Assembly (NCBI GenBank): GCA_947652115.1
Contig: OX393565.1
Span: forward strand, 6,241,881-6,305,880
Reading direction: 5' to 3'
DNA from: Blastomussa wellsi
Taxonomy: Eukaryota > Cnidaria > Anthozoa > Scleractinia > Plerogyridae
DNA: 64,000 bases
Shown: positions 41,701 to 55,800 of the stretch, piece by piece
Layout of the letters: every line of letters begins with the position of its first letter
Numbering within the stretch: position 1 is the first letter of the stretch
The notes under the pieces: generated by a model
The model's input: only the letters and a program-made list of their open reading frames with translations
Database searches by the model: none
What the model was told of the DNA's origin: nothing
Position numbers and translations under genes: made by a program

Positions 41701-44700
41701 GGGCTCTCCACTACAACTGGCTTTGTTTTAAAAGCGGAGTTGGCAGCTTCGAGCGGATTTAAAATCCCGTGAAGTTTATGACCGAAAACAAGCGTAAAAA
41801 AGAAGCCAAATGTCTAATCTTACCGTAAACTGGGTAATTGGTCTGCCCAAACAACGCAGCGTCTCAGTTCCGAAGGTTAGCTAACTTTGTCTTCAAGATT
41901 GACGTGGAACAAAGCAACTAATTTACAATTATTCGACAACACAAACACGCTGGGGGCCAAAAAGATCTGTCAGGTAAACTAACGTAAACAATTGTATTCA
42001 ACGTACAAAAGTATTCTTTACACATGCAAGACATTGCCGGGATCATTTTTAATTAAAGGTTTCACGGGTTTGTCATATGCCGTCAGGAGGGGTCATAACT
42101 AGTGACGTCCTAAACTTGCCACTTACCACGCATTGATTATATTTCCTGTTCAATTGCAACGTCTTACAAAAACTGATAACAGCAAAAATAACTGGCCATT
42201 GACAAACTTACTAACGCCGGAAGACCACAACGCGATATCTGAACAACTCGTATTTTGCGCTCTCTCTGTCTTTTGTCTGTAGAGTCATCTTGAAATGATA
42301 AAACCGACGAGTGGTGCAGGGGTGATTCTCTTTTGTTACGATAGATGGCATGAACTGAAACCATTTTGAAACCTGCAGGAACTTTACTCGTACTAATTCA
42401 CAAAATTAGGATTTTCTATTTGCCGCGCTATTTTTTCAAAACGGTGTAGAAACATCTGAGAAAAAGACCAGCGCAAATGAATATCACTTCACCAATGTTG
42501 CAGAGTCCGTATTTCTCGGGGCGCAAGGAATTTGCGTAATATTCTTATGGAGACCGTTTCTTTGTTTTTTGCTTTTAATTCAGAGATTGGCTTATAATTA
42601 CATATTGTTTAATTTTATGTCTGCACAAGCCCCCACGAAGGTTATTTCCACTGGGAATAACTCGTCAGCAAATCGGCGAATCTCTTGAAGGTGGCTTGAT
42701 TCAATGTCGAGAAGAAAAGAATTGAAAAACAAAGCACCCGAATCGGTTAAATGGCACGAATGATATCGCGAACAAAGGCATGGAAAATAATATATTTTCT
42801 TCGATAATTAGTACAGGAAAACCCCGCAAAATGCTGGGATTGTATTTTTAGAAAGGCAAAACCCCTAATTACAAGACTTCTTATGTATCAATTTCTGCTC
42901 ACTTTTACAGTAAAGCGATCGGATTACACAACTAACATCGGCATATTAGAGATTGTCGACGCCAAAAACTCGTTATATATGCTAGTTTCAGAAGCGATTC
43001 AGAGATGATATTATGCAACTGATTGATTATGTGAATTGGAAGGCACTTTAATTTCTCTATGGTGCTTCTCTTTAAAAACATCGAATGCAAGATATGTAAA
43101 TACCTGAATAGTCTTGACCCATATCTCCGCAATTTCTACAGAACGAATAAAGGAAGTTCAAGATTTCAGGAAAAAACGTGGAACAGCTTTCATAGCACGG
43201 TGCACGTAAACGTAAAACACAACGTGTATAAAGCGCTGTATAAATTCCACATATTATTATTATTATACTGAAAGAATGGATGCTGTTTTGTTGGCTCTGT
43301 AGAAGCCTATGTCGAACTTCAAAACCTTGTTACATTGCTACGCTATTTTTTCCAATGTTATTCCTTTCACCGCGAATACAGCCAACAACGTGCAAACTGC
43401 AGGCTAATTACTTTGTCAATCTAAACAACTGAAATGAAATCAGTGGCGAGGGCGTATTTGTCTTACATGGGTAGATAAGGCAACGAGTGTTTATTTTTGA
43501 ATAAAACATCTATTAGCACTTCTTTATATGAAGCGATTGTTCTGCATGAAGCGTGCAATACATATGGTAATTTTGCGCTTCCTGATATGGACGTGATCTG
43601 GTGTAAAACGCTTTGGTTTTAAGCCCTCGATTGAGAGCTCATGGCATCCTTCGAGCAAATATCATTCGCAAATCTCTTGACGGTAGCCAAGGCATTTTCT
43701 GCATTTCCTTTTCTGACTTGTCCCGCGCTTCGCATTTGTCATTGTACCGATTTAATGAAGTTTATTTTACTCTCGACATTAACTGACAATTAGAAATTAA
43801 ATTTACCCAGTAGTTACATTTGGTCTTCCTTTTTGCCTGATTGATGAGGTCTATGTCCAGCATACTATACGTGCGACTGCTGGTTCAGCGAACAGCTTCT
43901 TCCAAGTGAAAATACTGCATGCCTATTCTTCTGCTTTAGTTCTTACTACTAATTCCACTGATTAAAACGAACAGTAATTGCATTTATTCATTGTACCTTC
44001 GTGTGGGGGCAAAACTTTGGATCCTCTGCCACATATGTTTTGTAAAATGCACGTAAAATAGATTCAAATAGTTGGCTAAGTTTGATCGATAGAATTAAGT
44101 CAGTGTAGCTGGAAAATGTAAGTTAGACCGCCCAATTGCGTTTTGTTTTCTCTCTGCTCAGGGATAAAGCATGAACAGGTGACCGAATTGTTGTGAGTCT
44201 AAAACAGTAACAGCCCGGCTAAAATGCATGAATTATATGGTTAATTAAGCGTAGTATATAATTTGTACAAAAATTAAGAGCAGCACATTTTGTGTCACTT
44301 TCGTCAAGAATGGTTTTGCTGGATACTTGGGCTTCGAGATAATGAACGTAACTTAAAAGCAAAATGTTAAAAAATATCCCACTGTGAATAAAAAACGTCA
44401 AGATGTTTCCCAACCACATAACTATACTAAACTGCACTTTGTCTGGAATAAAACTCACCTTTTAGTTGATCTTTAAGGTGGAGGACGCGACGAATGTTAG
44501 AGAAAACGCAAAGAAATGAAACGACGTCTCAGTGAAGCTACTGATGTGAAGCGGCTGGACTTCATTCCGAGTGCGAAATACGACTAAAGCTAAAGCGCTT
44601 TATTTCGACGATTAACCCCCTATACAGAATGTACTGCGAGAGCAGTTTACAATGTCAACTTCGATATGATGCCCCTGTCAGCAGCCGTGTTGACACGCAT

Positions 44701-45015
44701 TGTGACAGCGAAGTGAATTGAGAGAGGCTCTGGTCGGGGCGACCAATGAGGTGTCTATATTTACTATAAACATTTTATTGAACACGACTTCCTTCAATAT
44801 TGCTGCTCATTTTTCATACGTTTAACCAGCAAGCTCATTATTTTCAGGAATTTGGATTTATTTTAAGTTGACGTGAAATGTCATGAATTCCGTGGCGTCC
44901 ATGCCGTACTCCACGTAGGCGATAACATTCAGACATGTTTTGTGCCGTCATACGTTCATTTTTTACCTTTTCACCTTTTCCCGTTAGGCTTTGGTAATTT
45001 CTTACTTTTTCTCAG
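38742..45015. other. BMP2/4 upstream region, no gene seen
   Basis: 6.3 kb of unique-looking AT-rich DNA. Reading frames are short and unsupported, and few recognisable repeats are present compared with the remainder of the window. Candidate regulatory DNA for BMP2/4, by position only. Confidence 0.5.
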
Positions 45016-45050
45016 CAGATGAGGAAGAACTAGATCCACTTCCAGCTGAG
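45016..45050 (+). CDS. possible micro-exon
   Basis: 35 bases framed by a good acceptor (CTTACTTTTTCTCAG) and donor (GAG|GTAAAC). One frame reads DEEELDPLPAE. No neighbouring exons were established, so it may be coincidence. Confidence 0.25.
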
Positions 45051-48000
45051 GTAAACTTATAGATGGATGTACTGCAATTATCGTGCCAAGTTCAATCTCA
45101 CGGAGATTACTTATAGAGATATTGTATAAAAATGTAACAAATCTGTGAGGAAAATAAGTAACAACCTCAAGGGGTTTTGAAGCCGAAAATAGGCTCGCGG
45201 TTTTAAAGACTCGAACTTTGTAAACAAAATGTGGTTTAGTGTAGGATGATCAAGATTTTCACTCAGAAAGACCAGAGACAGGGGAATACTAGACCATGAT
45301 CGTTTATATGTTGTCTTGTCGGTTTGCTAAGCTGCGCCACAAAACACTAAAACGACTTGTATTCTTGGAACTGTATTCTTCTATAAAAGTGAGATTCGTC
45401 CCTGCATATTTGTGAAACAGTTTTAACCAAAAAGCTTATTATACTCTTGGATTCAGCAAACATGGAAAATTCTAAAAGAATCGCGACATCATGATAGTGC
45501 AACTAGGCCCCAGAAGAAGGCCAGGCAATATATCCTTCTGCGCTTTGATTCTCGACTTTACATTATTATTTTGACTCATATTAAGCAATGTAGGAATGCA
45601 CTGCTATAATGTATAAATACCTCAAACACAAGCACAGTTAGAGGGATTATGTTAGGCGCGTTGGTACACGGTGGGGCCAAAATGAGGGCGTTCAATATTT
45701 CGAATATTGGATTGAGTTAATAAACTTTTACTACTAAGTGCATAAATGAAGCGTGCTCGGTATTGAGTGTATTTGATTCAAAATTGTAGCACTCGTTAAA
45801 AACGTGAGGGATTTAAAAACCTCAAAACAAGTTATACGTGGAGGTCGTGATGGAATGAAACTTGTTTCATCTGTTTACACTTTTAGGAGTTTATACCTAT
45901 TTTGATTTAAACATAAAATTTTGTTACAAGTAGCAGTATTCCATTACCGCACGATTAATGAAGTTGTTAATAGTAAACTACAATGAGCAAAGTGACAAAA
46001 TCTTATTTGAGTTCTTTTTATGTTGATGTACATCACGTAAAACATCATGAAAAGATGGATCGACAGCTCCGATCATCAATTATCATCGTTCATGGAAAAC
46101 CATCACCAACACTACCGCTGACCCTTGTTTCTGCACAAGAAGCATTTGCTAGGGCTAATTATTAAAAACAGCTTTCTGATAAAATGAGAAATTTTATTTG
46201 CCATTTTTTCAATGTAGCCACGCAGCCTCGGGCACAGAACAGTTATATTTTAGTGTAAGTGATGACTGCAACTAGAAACTTGTAGTCCGTGAATCTGATT
46301 GGCTGGGCCAGCGCTATCCATGACTGATTGTCAACGCTTCAGTGCGTTTTGTCATATTAAGGCATAAGATGTACAAAGCGACATCCCTTTTCACTTGTGT
46401 TGTATTGAGGTGAATAAAATATCGTTGCTGCGATACAGCAAAGATATTCCTTCTAAAACAGCAGATATGTTGTATCGAGCACTTTACTCCTCTTCACTTC
46501 GTTGACCATTCATTCACGAGAATATTAAATTCGTAGTGTAAATGACATTAGCCGCCGTCAGTTTTGAAAGGTCCCTGATACTTGATTTTGTCTAGAAGCC
46601 AGCGGTAAATAAAAATAAAAAAATTGCCAAAAATTTACAGTGTGCTACTGTTGTCAGCAGAAATCTTTAGAAAGAACGTTAATTAGGGGCGTTAAACAGG
46701 GGCTCTTTTACGGATGACACATTTAGCCCGAATTAGCCTAAATTTTCCAAGATTGTCAATTCCAATCCTTCTCAACGTTCCTATTTCGAAGTTATCCTTG
46801 TTTCTTATCAGTTTCAGTATGGCTGGCGGTTTTCTTCTACCTTGGTAATTCAAGTTTTTCTTTGATTTGAAGCCCGTTTTATACATGACCAAACTTTACT
46901 TCATTCCTCATGACTAAGCACCTCTAAATGACACTTGGGTCGATCCAGGTGACAGGCAGTTAACAAAGAAACGTGACCTCCTTAAAAACCACTAATGAAA
47001 TGCACAAACTACGTCGGTGAACTACGTATTCAAGTGAAATAACTCATCGCATTCATCAACTGCAGAAACCGTGATTAAAGAAAAAAGAAGAAACAAAAAA
47101 TTTTGAAGAATCTAGTGCCATGCGCAAAGAGCTGAAAACTAATAACTTGGTTGTATGTAAAACGGATGTTGCCAGATGATCCGAAGTTATTTTATCTCAA
47201 TATGAATCATTTGGCAGTACCCTCGAGCGAGACATAGTTTATCAGTTGGATTCCCCAGAATTTTGATTTGTTCTGATCACTGTTGCCTGTCATTTGCCTA
47301 AAGAATTACGACTTAGTAATAGCCACAAAAATCATCACAGCTAAGTGAAACTGTGCCGTTATGATATTACGGTACTCAAATTGTTCTATAAGTAAACTTA
47401 TTCAGTCTCTTATCTCGGTCGTACGTCTACAAGCCGTGCCGAATGAGATAACTTAGAGCGTTTTGAAGTAATTCAGGGATTTATAATTTTGCCAAAATGT
47501 CCTAACTTAAAGACACTACCAAAGTAGACTTGAAATAAAGGGGACAAAAGTCACCCCAAGTACAGCTGTATTCATGCCTGTGGTAGAAATTTCATCGTCA
47601 ACAAACCCTTTCAGTTATACTAGAAAGGTTCATTCGGGCCAAAATGAACATTCCACCTATTTAACTGGCATGAGTTCACCGATGAATTAAAACTTTGCGA
47701 TTGAATATGCTCATTGCGCAGATAGATAGATCCACAACTTGAAACTTTCGTTTCTGTATTCCTATAAAGCAGACATTAGCAAGCACTGCCTTCCGTCAAT
47801 TAAGGCAAAGAAAGAAGAAAGGAAACTGCAAATTTCAAGGAATGGAATTTGGACTATCTTTTTGTTTAAGAGGGTGCTCGAAATTGTAATCTCGCCTAAG
47901 CTAAACATCACTATCTCGCTAACTCTTCGGTATGTTTATAGTAAAACTATCTAATATTTGTATTCGTGTATTCCGGACACCTTTTCATTTTGTAATCTAT

Positions 48001-48569
48001 CAGAATGATTCTCAGACAGCGTTTCCGTACAAATAGGAAATGCAGGAAAGACACAAGAACAGTGATGAAATCCATCACTTGGGATTACCGTTTTAGCACG
48101 CAATCGTTCTCAAGGGATTTTGTCTGATCGGCTAAGCTGGATTTTACAGGGATAAGCCTTGAATGTTTTCATAGCATACGAAGGAAACCGACAGTATTGA
48201 TTATAGGCAAACTATACGAGAGAGTATAGTACAAGTTTGCACTGCTGGGAAAAGATCACTTCGAAAAGAATCCGAATCATGACATTCATAATTTTGTAAT
48301 TCGGACATAAAAAAGTGGAAGAATCTCTAATTTTACTTTGCCTTACCTTAAAATCTCGATGAAGAAATATTTCGGCCGCCACAGCCAACCTCCGCAGAAG
48401 AGTTCAACTCTCTAATGGACCAGATTAGTGAAAACTCATAACTCTTCAGTTATCACCCGATCTGTCAGATAAGTGTTTATCGGCAATTTCAGACTTGAGA
48501 GTATGAATTATGAATAAATATTAAACGGACGTGTTGAAGGTTTTGAGTTACAGACCCGAATAGTGCCTG
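45051..48569. other. non-coding, no gene seen
   Basis: AT-rich DNA without recognisable repeats. A short acidic frame at 48352-48441 (RPPQPTSAEEFNSLMDQISE, then TAA) looks protein-like but has no convincing acceptor. Confidence 0.45.
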
Positions 48570-48643
48570 GAGGTAAAGCAAGCTGCATGCAAAGTTCTTT
48601 TGCCTTGAGGTAAAGCAAGCTGCATGCAAAGTTCTTTTGCCTT
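48570..48643 (+). repeat. 37-bp exact tandem duplication
   Basis: Two identical 37-bp units at 48570-48606 and 48607-48643, beginning GAGGTAAAGCAAGCTGCATG. Exact identity suggests a recent replication slip. Confidence 0.9.
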
Positions 48644-49807
48644 GATCGAAGCGCAAGTGTTCCAAGAGTTCCAAGCACCAGAGTGTTCAAGAATGCCACC
48701 TAAAGATGACGTTTTTCTCTACTTGTGTGATGTGAATTTATGATCAAGTTACTTATTTTTATGCCCACTACACTTTAGAAGAGTGAGATGTAGTGTTCGG
48801 AACTATCTTTAATGCGAGAGCCTTACCACGGAACAATTAATACATTTGGAAAGATAGCGATCCTAGCGAAAGGTAGAATTACGGAAATTCCAAAGTAAAG
48901 CCATTAATAACACAGGAAAAAATACATCCACACCCACCTTACGACTCTTTTGTGCTTCTTGAAATTAGACCAATCCATCGACAATTATTATTCCAACAAA
49001 TTGTTACAACAGCGAAAACCATCCCACCTTGTTAAAGAGCTACGAGACAAGCTATCCGTCAAGTTCGACGGGGAAATCAATGTCATTATGAGGTGGACAG
49101 ATAATGGCGGAAAAGTTAGAAGAGCACTGTTTTCCATTTAATTCTTCCTTTGCAAAAATGGCCTGCTAATGATTCGCATTACTTCCATACTGCAAACATG
49201 ACCCTCTGAGCAGCTGGTTTTGGATGATAGCAGCAGCAGTTTGTTCCAATTACCACAACTTCCCGGGATTAAATCCCAATGGCCCAGACTGTGGCTACAT
49301 CACCGAAGGATTTCCAAAACAGCCAAGTACATAATTAGAACCAAAGGGTCTTTTGGGAAGCAAATGATTGCGTTGAATTTCCTGTGATTAGTCTAAGTTT
49401 GGCAGCGAATCCATGTCACGACAGCCACATAACCAGCCATCATGATTCAAAAATCAAGTCGGTCGAACGTTCAGTGCTAAATACCCAACGTAACTTTGTA
49501 ACCAGTCGCAGTCAATACTCAAGGCTAAAATTGACATCATTGTTATTACCTTCCTAAAATTTGCAAAATCTGAAAGAAAGTTCAAAGCATTGTTCTTGGT
49601 AAACAGTCAGAGAAAGGAATTTGTGGTTAAGTCTATATCTAAGTGAGCAGACAATTCGTCAATTAGTTGCACCGGAAAACAAACGTCGCTCTGAGTAAGA
49701 CGAAATCATCTCGAGATACGTCTACCTGGCGCCAAAACCTGAACCATTGTCCTTTATAAACAGGTTACAGGTGTGCTGAGGCGCAAATAACTCGACGTTT
49801 TATATAT
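48644..49807. other. non-coding, no gene seen
   Basis: A frame ending at 49141 follows an acceptor-like TTGAAATTAG and reads plausibly in two different frames, so coding status is unresolved. No other feature. Confidence 0.4.
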
Positions 49808-50031
49808 TTAAAGTGCCTATGAAATGAAAAAAACGAGCTATTCAAAAGTAATCTTATTTGAAAATGAAGAAGAATGGTGTTTTCCTTTTTGCGATTTCTC
49901 CTCTCGTGCCAGAGATATTCAACATTTTTTATTATGCAAATTAGGTACTGATGACGTCATAAGGTGTGATAGTATGGGTGTAAAAACACAAAATATAGCA
50001 TATCTCTGCAACTAATGACACAATGAAATCA
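49808..50031 (-). mobile_element. solo arm of the 14-kb fold-back family
   Basis: Close to the left arm at 14065-14290: AAAGTGCCTATGAAATGAAA, GAAAATGAAGAAGAATGG, GATGACGTCATAAGGTGTGA, GCATATCTCTGCAA. There is no partner arm within reach, so it is a truncated copy or a single-arm relative. Confidence 0.75.
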
Positions 50032-50235
50032 AGCCTTATGGTCTCAGAGTCTTCTATGTCAATAAGAGGAGGCTTGCTTTTCATGGACTAAGCTCCCACT
50101 AATTTTCAAATCAGGATTCAAAAAGCCCTTCACATTCCCTTCGCGTCATCATTAGCGTCTTTCTAGGACAATGAAATTGTGTCATTTCCACTAAGCATTA
50201 TGTAACTTGTTTCACATATTTGTTGTAATTAGCTT

Positions 50236-50455
50236 CATTATTGGTGGTTTTCACTGTCACGAAATCAAAACTAAATTCGAAACAATTCAACTACAGAAGC
50301 TTAGAATTTCAGCCAGTGTAGATGATAAATAAATAAACAATGTTTCCAGGTTTCAGGCCTGTGCGGCGTGCCGTTCGCGATATATTTAACGAAACGTTCC
50401 ACGCAAATTTACAAAGGGCAGTATGGAGACGCCATATTTGTGTCCTTCCTTCCTA
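50236..50455 (+). repeat. interspersed repeat B, copy 1
   Basis: Shares GGTGGTTTTCACTGTCACG, AATTCAACTACAGAAGCTTA, GTAGATGATAAATAAATAAA, CAGGCCTGTGCGG and GGAGACGCCATATTTGTGTC with the copy at 52666-52880, same orientation, about 2.4 kb away. Non-coding. Confidence 0.75.
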
Positions 50456-50854
50456 ACAATTCGTAAAATCCACGCGCGCGCGCAAATGACGAAGGTATTA
50501 TTAGTAAGCTTAGTGCGCGAGCTAGAGCTAACACAATCAGCCTTTGCAACTGTGCTTTGGAAGCGTGTTAACTGAGATATTGATAATGAGAGAGAATTCG
50601 GCGGAATACTTGTACAGCTGTCACCACTTACAATTTGTTTTCAAAATATCGCATTACTGCGACAAGAAAGGCACATTTGTAACAAGAAGTGGGTCCCATG
50701 CCCAACCTCGAACCCAATTTGAAAACGAAGCAATCTTCAGGATACTCCGACAGATTTTTTGCAGCCTGTGCGAGGGCCTTTTGTCGTGAGCACCACGCGG
50801 ATGGCCCTGCGGACGAGGTTGGTCGACCTGGTTAAGGTTAGCGTAGCCATACAG

Positions 50855-51232
50855 CCTCGATATTATGGTCAATTGGCAGCGTTCAAAACAAGGTATCCGC
50901 TGAACAGTATCACATGACCAAATCGCGGACTCATGTTTAAAGCTTATCGAGGTCACGTTCTTTTAGAAGTTGACCGCTGATCAGGTAATGGTTTTCGATT
51001 GTATCGCGGGTCTAGGTCCTTTTTTGGACGTGGAGTTTTACATGGCCATCCTAAGCAGCATTTCTGTGATTGGAGTTGACGCTCAATTCTGATTGTTTTC
51101 GGCAAAGAAATCGTTCTTGAGGATTTGTTTACGCTAGTATTTTCATTTAGATCAATTTCTCAAATTATTAAGAACCAGCAAAAAATATGGAGCTCCGCTT
51201 TTAGGCTTGGCTAAATCTATACATTATGACGA
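50855..51232 (-). repeat. interspersed repeat A, copy 2 (inverted to intron 4)
   Basis: In inverted orientation it matches 17845-18175: AAATTATTAAGAACCAGCAA, TAGGCTTGGCTAAATCTATA, TTATCGAGGTCACGT, GTATCACATGACCA and GGTCAATTGGCAG. Divergence is moderate. No coding. Confidence 0.6.
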
Positions 51233-51420
51233 GAAACAGAGGTTTCAAAGAGAAATAGGTGGACGCGGATGAATATGTGATTTTAATTATTTACAAAACG
51301 AGCACCCTGCTCCGATGCATGACAAGCAATTTTAACCAAATACGTAACAGGTTATCAAAAGCAAGTGCCGACTGGTTTGAATGTTTTACATTAAACATTG
51401 GCAGAGGGTAAAATTATGGA

Positions 51421-52060
51421 GTGGACCATCGGACTGTTGGACTATTTTGTTTCTCGAATATTAGTACTTGGGGAGGGGTGAGTAGGTATAGTTGCTTGGC
51501 CTTTTCAGATGGTCTATTATAGGGGGTCGTTCATTCCGCAAACCGCCATATTTTGTCCGTCCTAGACCGCAAACTACTTTCGTTTTCTCTCAAACCAAAA
51601 CCGCCCAAATAGCAGAAAGGCGATCACTGACACTGACTAACAAATCCTATTTGATGTGTTAGATCAATAATCGATATTCTCCTTACAAATACCACACGAT
51701 CTTAAGAACATATTGTTTCTAAGTCCATTCAGTAGCCTAAGAACAAAAACGGTTTGGCATGCAATGGGTTGTTCACAAACACAAAGAATACTCAGTGTTT
51801 GTAACGAAGCGTAAAAATACACGTTTGGAGGGCGCGTGGGCATGACAGACAGCTGTAAAACAGGCTCATTAGCCCTATTAGAAAAGCAATCCCTTTCCAA
51901 AAATGTCAAAAATAAAAGCTATCCACCTCCCTAAGAAGGAGCATATGATTTACCACCACACCCTTGGCAACTATACCTACTCACCCCTCCCCAAGTATTA
52001 ATATTCGAGAAAAAATAGTAAAAAAAAAATGGTCCAAGAGTCCAAGGATCCAGTGGTCCA
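51421..52060. mobile_element. 640-bp TIR element
   Basis: The left end 51421-51495 and right end 51967-52060 are inverted: TTCTCGAATATTAGTACTTG, then GGGAGGGGTGAGTAGGTATA, then GTTGC, mirrored on the right. Outermost GTGGACCA faces TGGTCCA. The right end carries an extra A run. The interior shows no transposase; its frames are short. Confidence 0.75.
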
Positions 52061-52665
52061 GGCCATGTTGTACTATGCCCTAAACATGCAAACTGCTTAT
52101 CTTCCACATAGACACATGAAATTCAAATTAAGGATTATAAGATTAGCGCAAAAGTGGTGCTCTAAGCCTTCCGCTCATAAACACGAATTGATTTTAAATA
52201 TTTCCTGTTTATTCGGAGCTATTAATTCTCGTCGACGTAAGCAATCATCAGTATTTCTGGTAATTCACACGTGAAACACGCAAAAGGCTATTTTTTTTTT
52301 ATAAGGAAGCTCAGAATTACTGAAAAATGCAACGAAAAAAAGCGGCTAAATACTATTGTGAAGAATTCCAGCAATGCACGTAACTATATTTCAGTGTGCC
52401 TGCTTGAGCCGTATTACCGTGTGATAATCTGCAAGTTGAACATTTCAGTTGTGCAGAAAACAATTATGGATTGATATGTTGAGCGAAATTTAAAAGCTTG
52501 TATTCCACCTGCTGATCTTGATACTGAAAAGAGGAAGGAAATTTAAGTCGTTTACTTGGGGATCAATGACATCTCTGGGGAAATTAGTTTACAAAGAGAT
52601 AACTTGCTAGACTTCCAGGAGACATCGTTGTGGGCAAGCAAGTTGCCGCAAATTACAAAGAACTG

Positions 52666-52880
52666 GTGGTTTTCACTGTCACGCTATCAAAAACTAAATT
52701 CAAAACAATTCAACTACAGAAGCTTAGAATTTCAGAGAGTGTAGATGATAAATAAATAAAAAACTTCCCCAACTCTCAGGCCTGTGCGGTATTCCGTTCG
52801 TGAGTTCTTTGCCGAAACGTTCCACGCAAATTTTCAAAGCTTAGTATGGAGACGCCATATTTGTGTCCTTCCGAGGGGCA
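52666..52880 (+). repeat. interspersed repeat B, copy 2
   Basis: Second copy of the repeat at 50236-50455, same blocks and orientation. The 3' parts diverge after TTTGTGTCCTTCC. Confidence 0.75.
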
Positions 52881-55800
52881 CAAATATGCTCGCATTAGGA
52901 CCTCGACCAAGCTGTTCTTATTCAATTAGATCATATCTGAAAGTATCAAATCGCCCCAATTACTTGATACTTAAGCTTCTTTCAACCATGACTTTTTGTT
53001 CCCTGCTTGCTGGGGTAAGGTAGAATGCAATTGCTGCTGCTTGAAACACATAGGTACTAACTAATGTCAACCTTACCGGTGATAGCATTTCCGCTGAACT
53101 GCTGCGTCCACTATGCTAGATGACGAGGCAAGCAACATTACATTTGTTTACTTTATCTGTATTTTGTTAGAAGCGCTTTGTATCATGCTATCTCGTGGTA
53201 AAAATTGTATTTGTAGCTAAAGAACAAGTAAGCTACTATTAAAACAGCAGTAATCTTGAAGATTCCTGCTGACGTCGAAAAGAGGAAGTAGTTAAAATAA
53301 TATAGAGGGTATCGACGTGATGTTTTAGCCGACATATTGGTTTACCTTTCTAAAAGAATTTTAGCAAACGTATCTTGTGTATACCAACATAGCTGCCATA
53401 TCTGCTGTTATTCTAATCGCACAAGACTGAGTGAATACGCCTTATACCAAAAGAAGTGTCTTTACTTAAAACGTTCCATAAAATTAAAAGAGGTGTATTA
53501 TGGTATTTGTGCAAGTAGAGAATAAAATATCTCAATCTGTTGTTGCTATTGCAAAAAGTGACCTCGCAAGTTAATTTTTTTTTCATCAGCAAATAGCACC
53601 TTCCCATTCGAGAACATTTCAATTACTTGAAACGATTTTTCCTTTTCTTTTAATTTATAATGTGTAAATTAACACCAAAGTCTATTTCCTCTAACAAGCA
53701 CATTTTTGTTTTAAATTAGAACACCTGTACTCCGTAGTAGGTTACAAACGTGCACTGCCGGTAGATGCAAACTTAAAAGCAATTTTGGGAAACTCGAGCG
53801 TTTGCGGGATGTAGGATGTCGGAATTTTCTTCAGTTCCTGTCTTTCTTAATCATGATTACAAAACTGTATCTGACTGGCGAGTCTGGAGAAAGAAACATT
53901 TGTGTATTTGGCACATATACATGGTATATGAGTTCATACACCATTGCCTCTAAACCAATCAAAACTCAGCAAATGCAATATACCATAGCTAGTTTTTAAT
54001 AATAATGAATATCATCATAGAATCTACTTTTCGTACAGACTTATCATTTTATTGCCGCCACATTGGTACCTCAAAGAGGATACAAACATGGCGACTGATG
54101 GGCTGGGTGGCAATTGTAAGAAACGTAGCTAAAACAAAATAAAAGACAAAAGTTAAATGAAAAATGCAAAAATATAGAACTTAGGGTAAAATCAAATTTT
54201 ACCCCGAAACGTCTGGGATTCACTTTATGTATTAAGTAACATGTTGCCTGTGCTAGAGCTTGTTATGGAATCAAGTTGCTTGATGACCGGTTTAAGCCTG
54301 CTCCTTAAATTTCTATCTTTTTATTGTTATTTCTGGCGATGGCGGCACACGAAATAATTACGTCAGTAGACGCGCTCGTAGATTACCACATCATTGAGTC
54401 AGTGGCCTGGATTCGCATCTGTGTGATGTTTTCTTTATATTATTTTTCTATGCCAAAAAATTAAGAAAAGACACTGGAGACAGTACAAACCGATAGTAAA
54501 AAGGCTATGCAAACACTTTTTTCTAGCATTTTCTTTCGCCTCTTTTTACATTTCCCATGCATATCCTGTACCACTCCGATAGGCGACTGGAGGAGTAAAC
54601 TGCCAAAATGCGGTCAGGTCAAATTGTGAAAGTCCAGAACTCCTTCTAAGCAAAGAAACCATACTCCAAGAAGCTTATAATGTCAGGGGGATTTGGAGTT
54701 GACCGCAAGCGGGGGATGTATAAGTACTGTATGGCCGACGGAATTGCATGCCCCGCCGATATAAAATAGTTGACATAAAATAAATACGCATTTGGTGCAA
54801 AGTGGAAATAGGGATGTGGGTGGGTCACCCGCCTTTCTCCTTCCCCTTGCACGTTTTGAAGTCCAGACCTTTAGTTTGTCTTTTGATGCTATCTTAGCTT
54901 TTAGATTGTTGCGTCATCGCAGAGAAAATCTCAAAGCTTTGTTAGCTTTGTGTATTATCTATCTACCAAGGCGATTGTCTTAAGACCTCTTTAATATAAA
55001 ATTACAAAAACAGTCTCCAAGTTTGTTTTTGCTTCTTTGCTCAATGAAAAGTGGAAAACGCTGCACGACAAATACAAATTTACCTTTCTATAGAAATATC
55101 GAAAGCTCTATAAATAAAAAAAGTATTTTGTTATATGAAAAGATAGTTGGTGAAGAGAAAAGTGTTATAAAAGAAGAGAAATCGTTTCCTGTAGAGATTA
55201 TTCTGTTACAGAACAGAGCAAATGTCAACAAAAGTGTTCAGCGTCAGTTCAGGTTATTCAACTGTATAAAAAAGATATAAGAAAAGTACAAAAGCAACTA
55301 GCCTAATTGCGTTAAATTAAAAGTGATTTTTTCTTAATTCATGGACAATGAATGGATGCTCAGTTTACAATCAAAGAAGTAGGTCCATTTAGGAACCATT
55401 TAACGCTCGTTTGGTGTCAATAGGATAAGCACTTGGGAGCCTCAGCTGGCCCATGTAGCTTGCTTCGTTCGTTGATATAGCTGCGCCAACTCCGACAACA
55501 GTGCTTCAGTCGGGAAGAAATATGTTGTCTATGCATTTTTTGGCCTTAAAAAGCTCTGTGAATATTTTACAGTCTCCAGTTTACCTTTCTAGCCTTAGAA
55601 CAATGGAATTACTTCCTCAGCTTCTGGTAGTTTGTTCTTCGCTTCTTCCAATGTTGTCTTTAAAAAACCTGAAAAGATGAAATATTTGAAAAAGTACTTC
55701 ATTGTGGTATCAAAGAAGACGAATAAAGGGCCGAAAACATAACCATTACTACAGAAGAAACTGGCGTGTTTCTACTGGTTAAACTGCCTAGTTATTAAGA

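Noticed and set aside
48950..49141. Small exon-like frame
   Set aside because: Two different frames look equally protein-like, the acceptor is weak and nothing joins it; not called.
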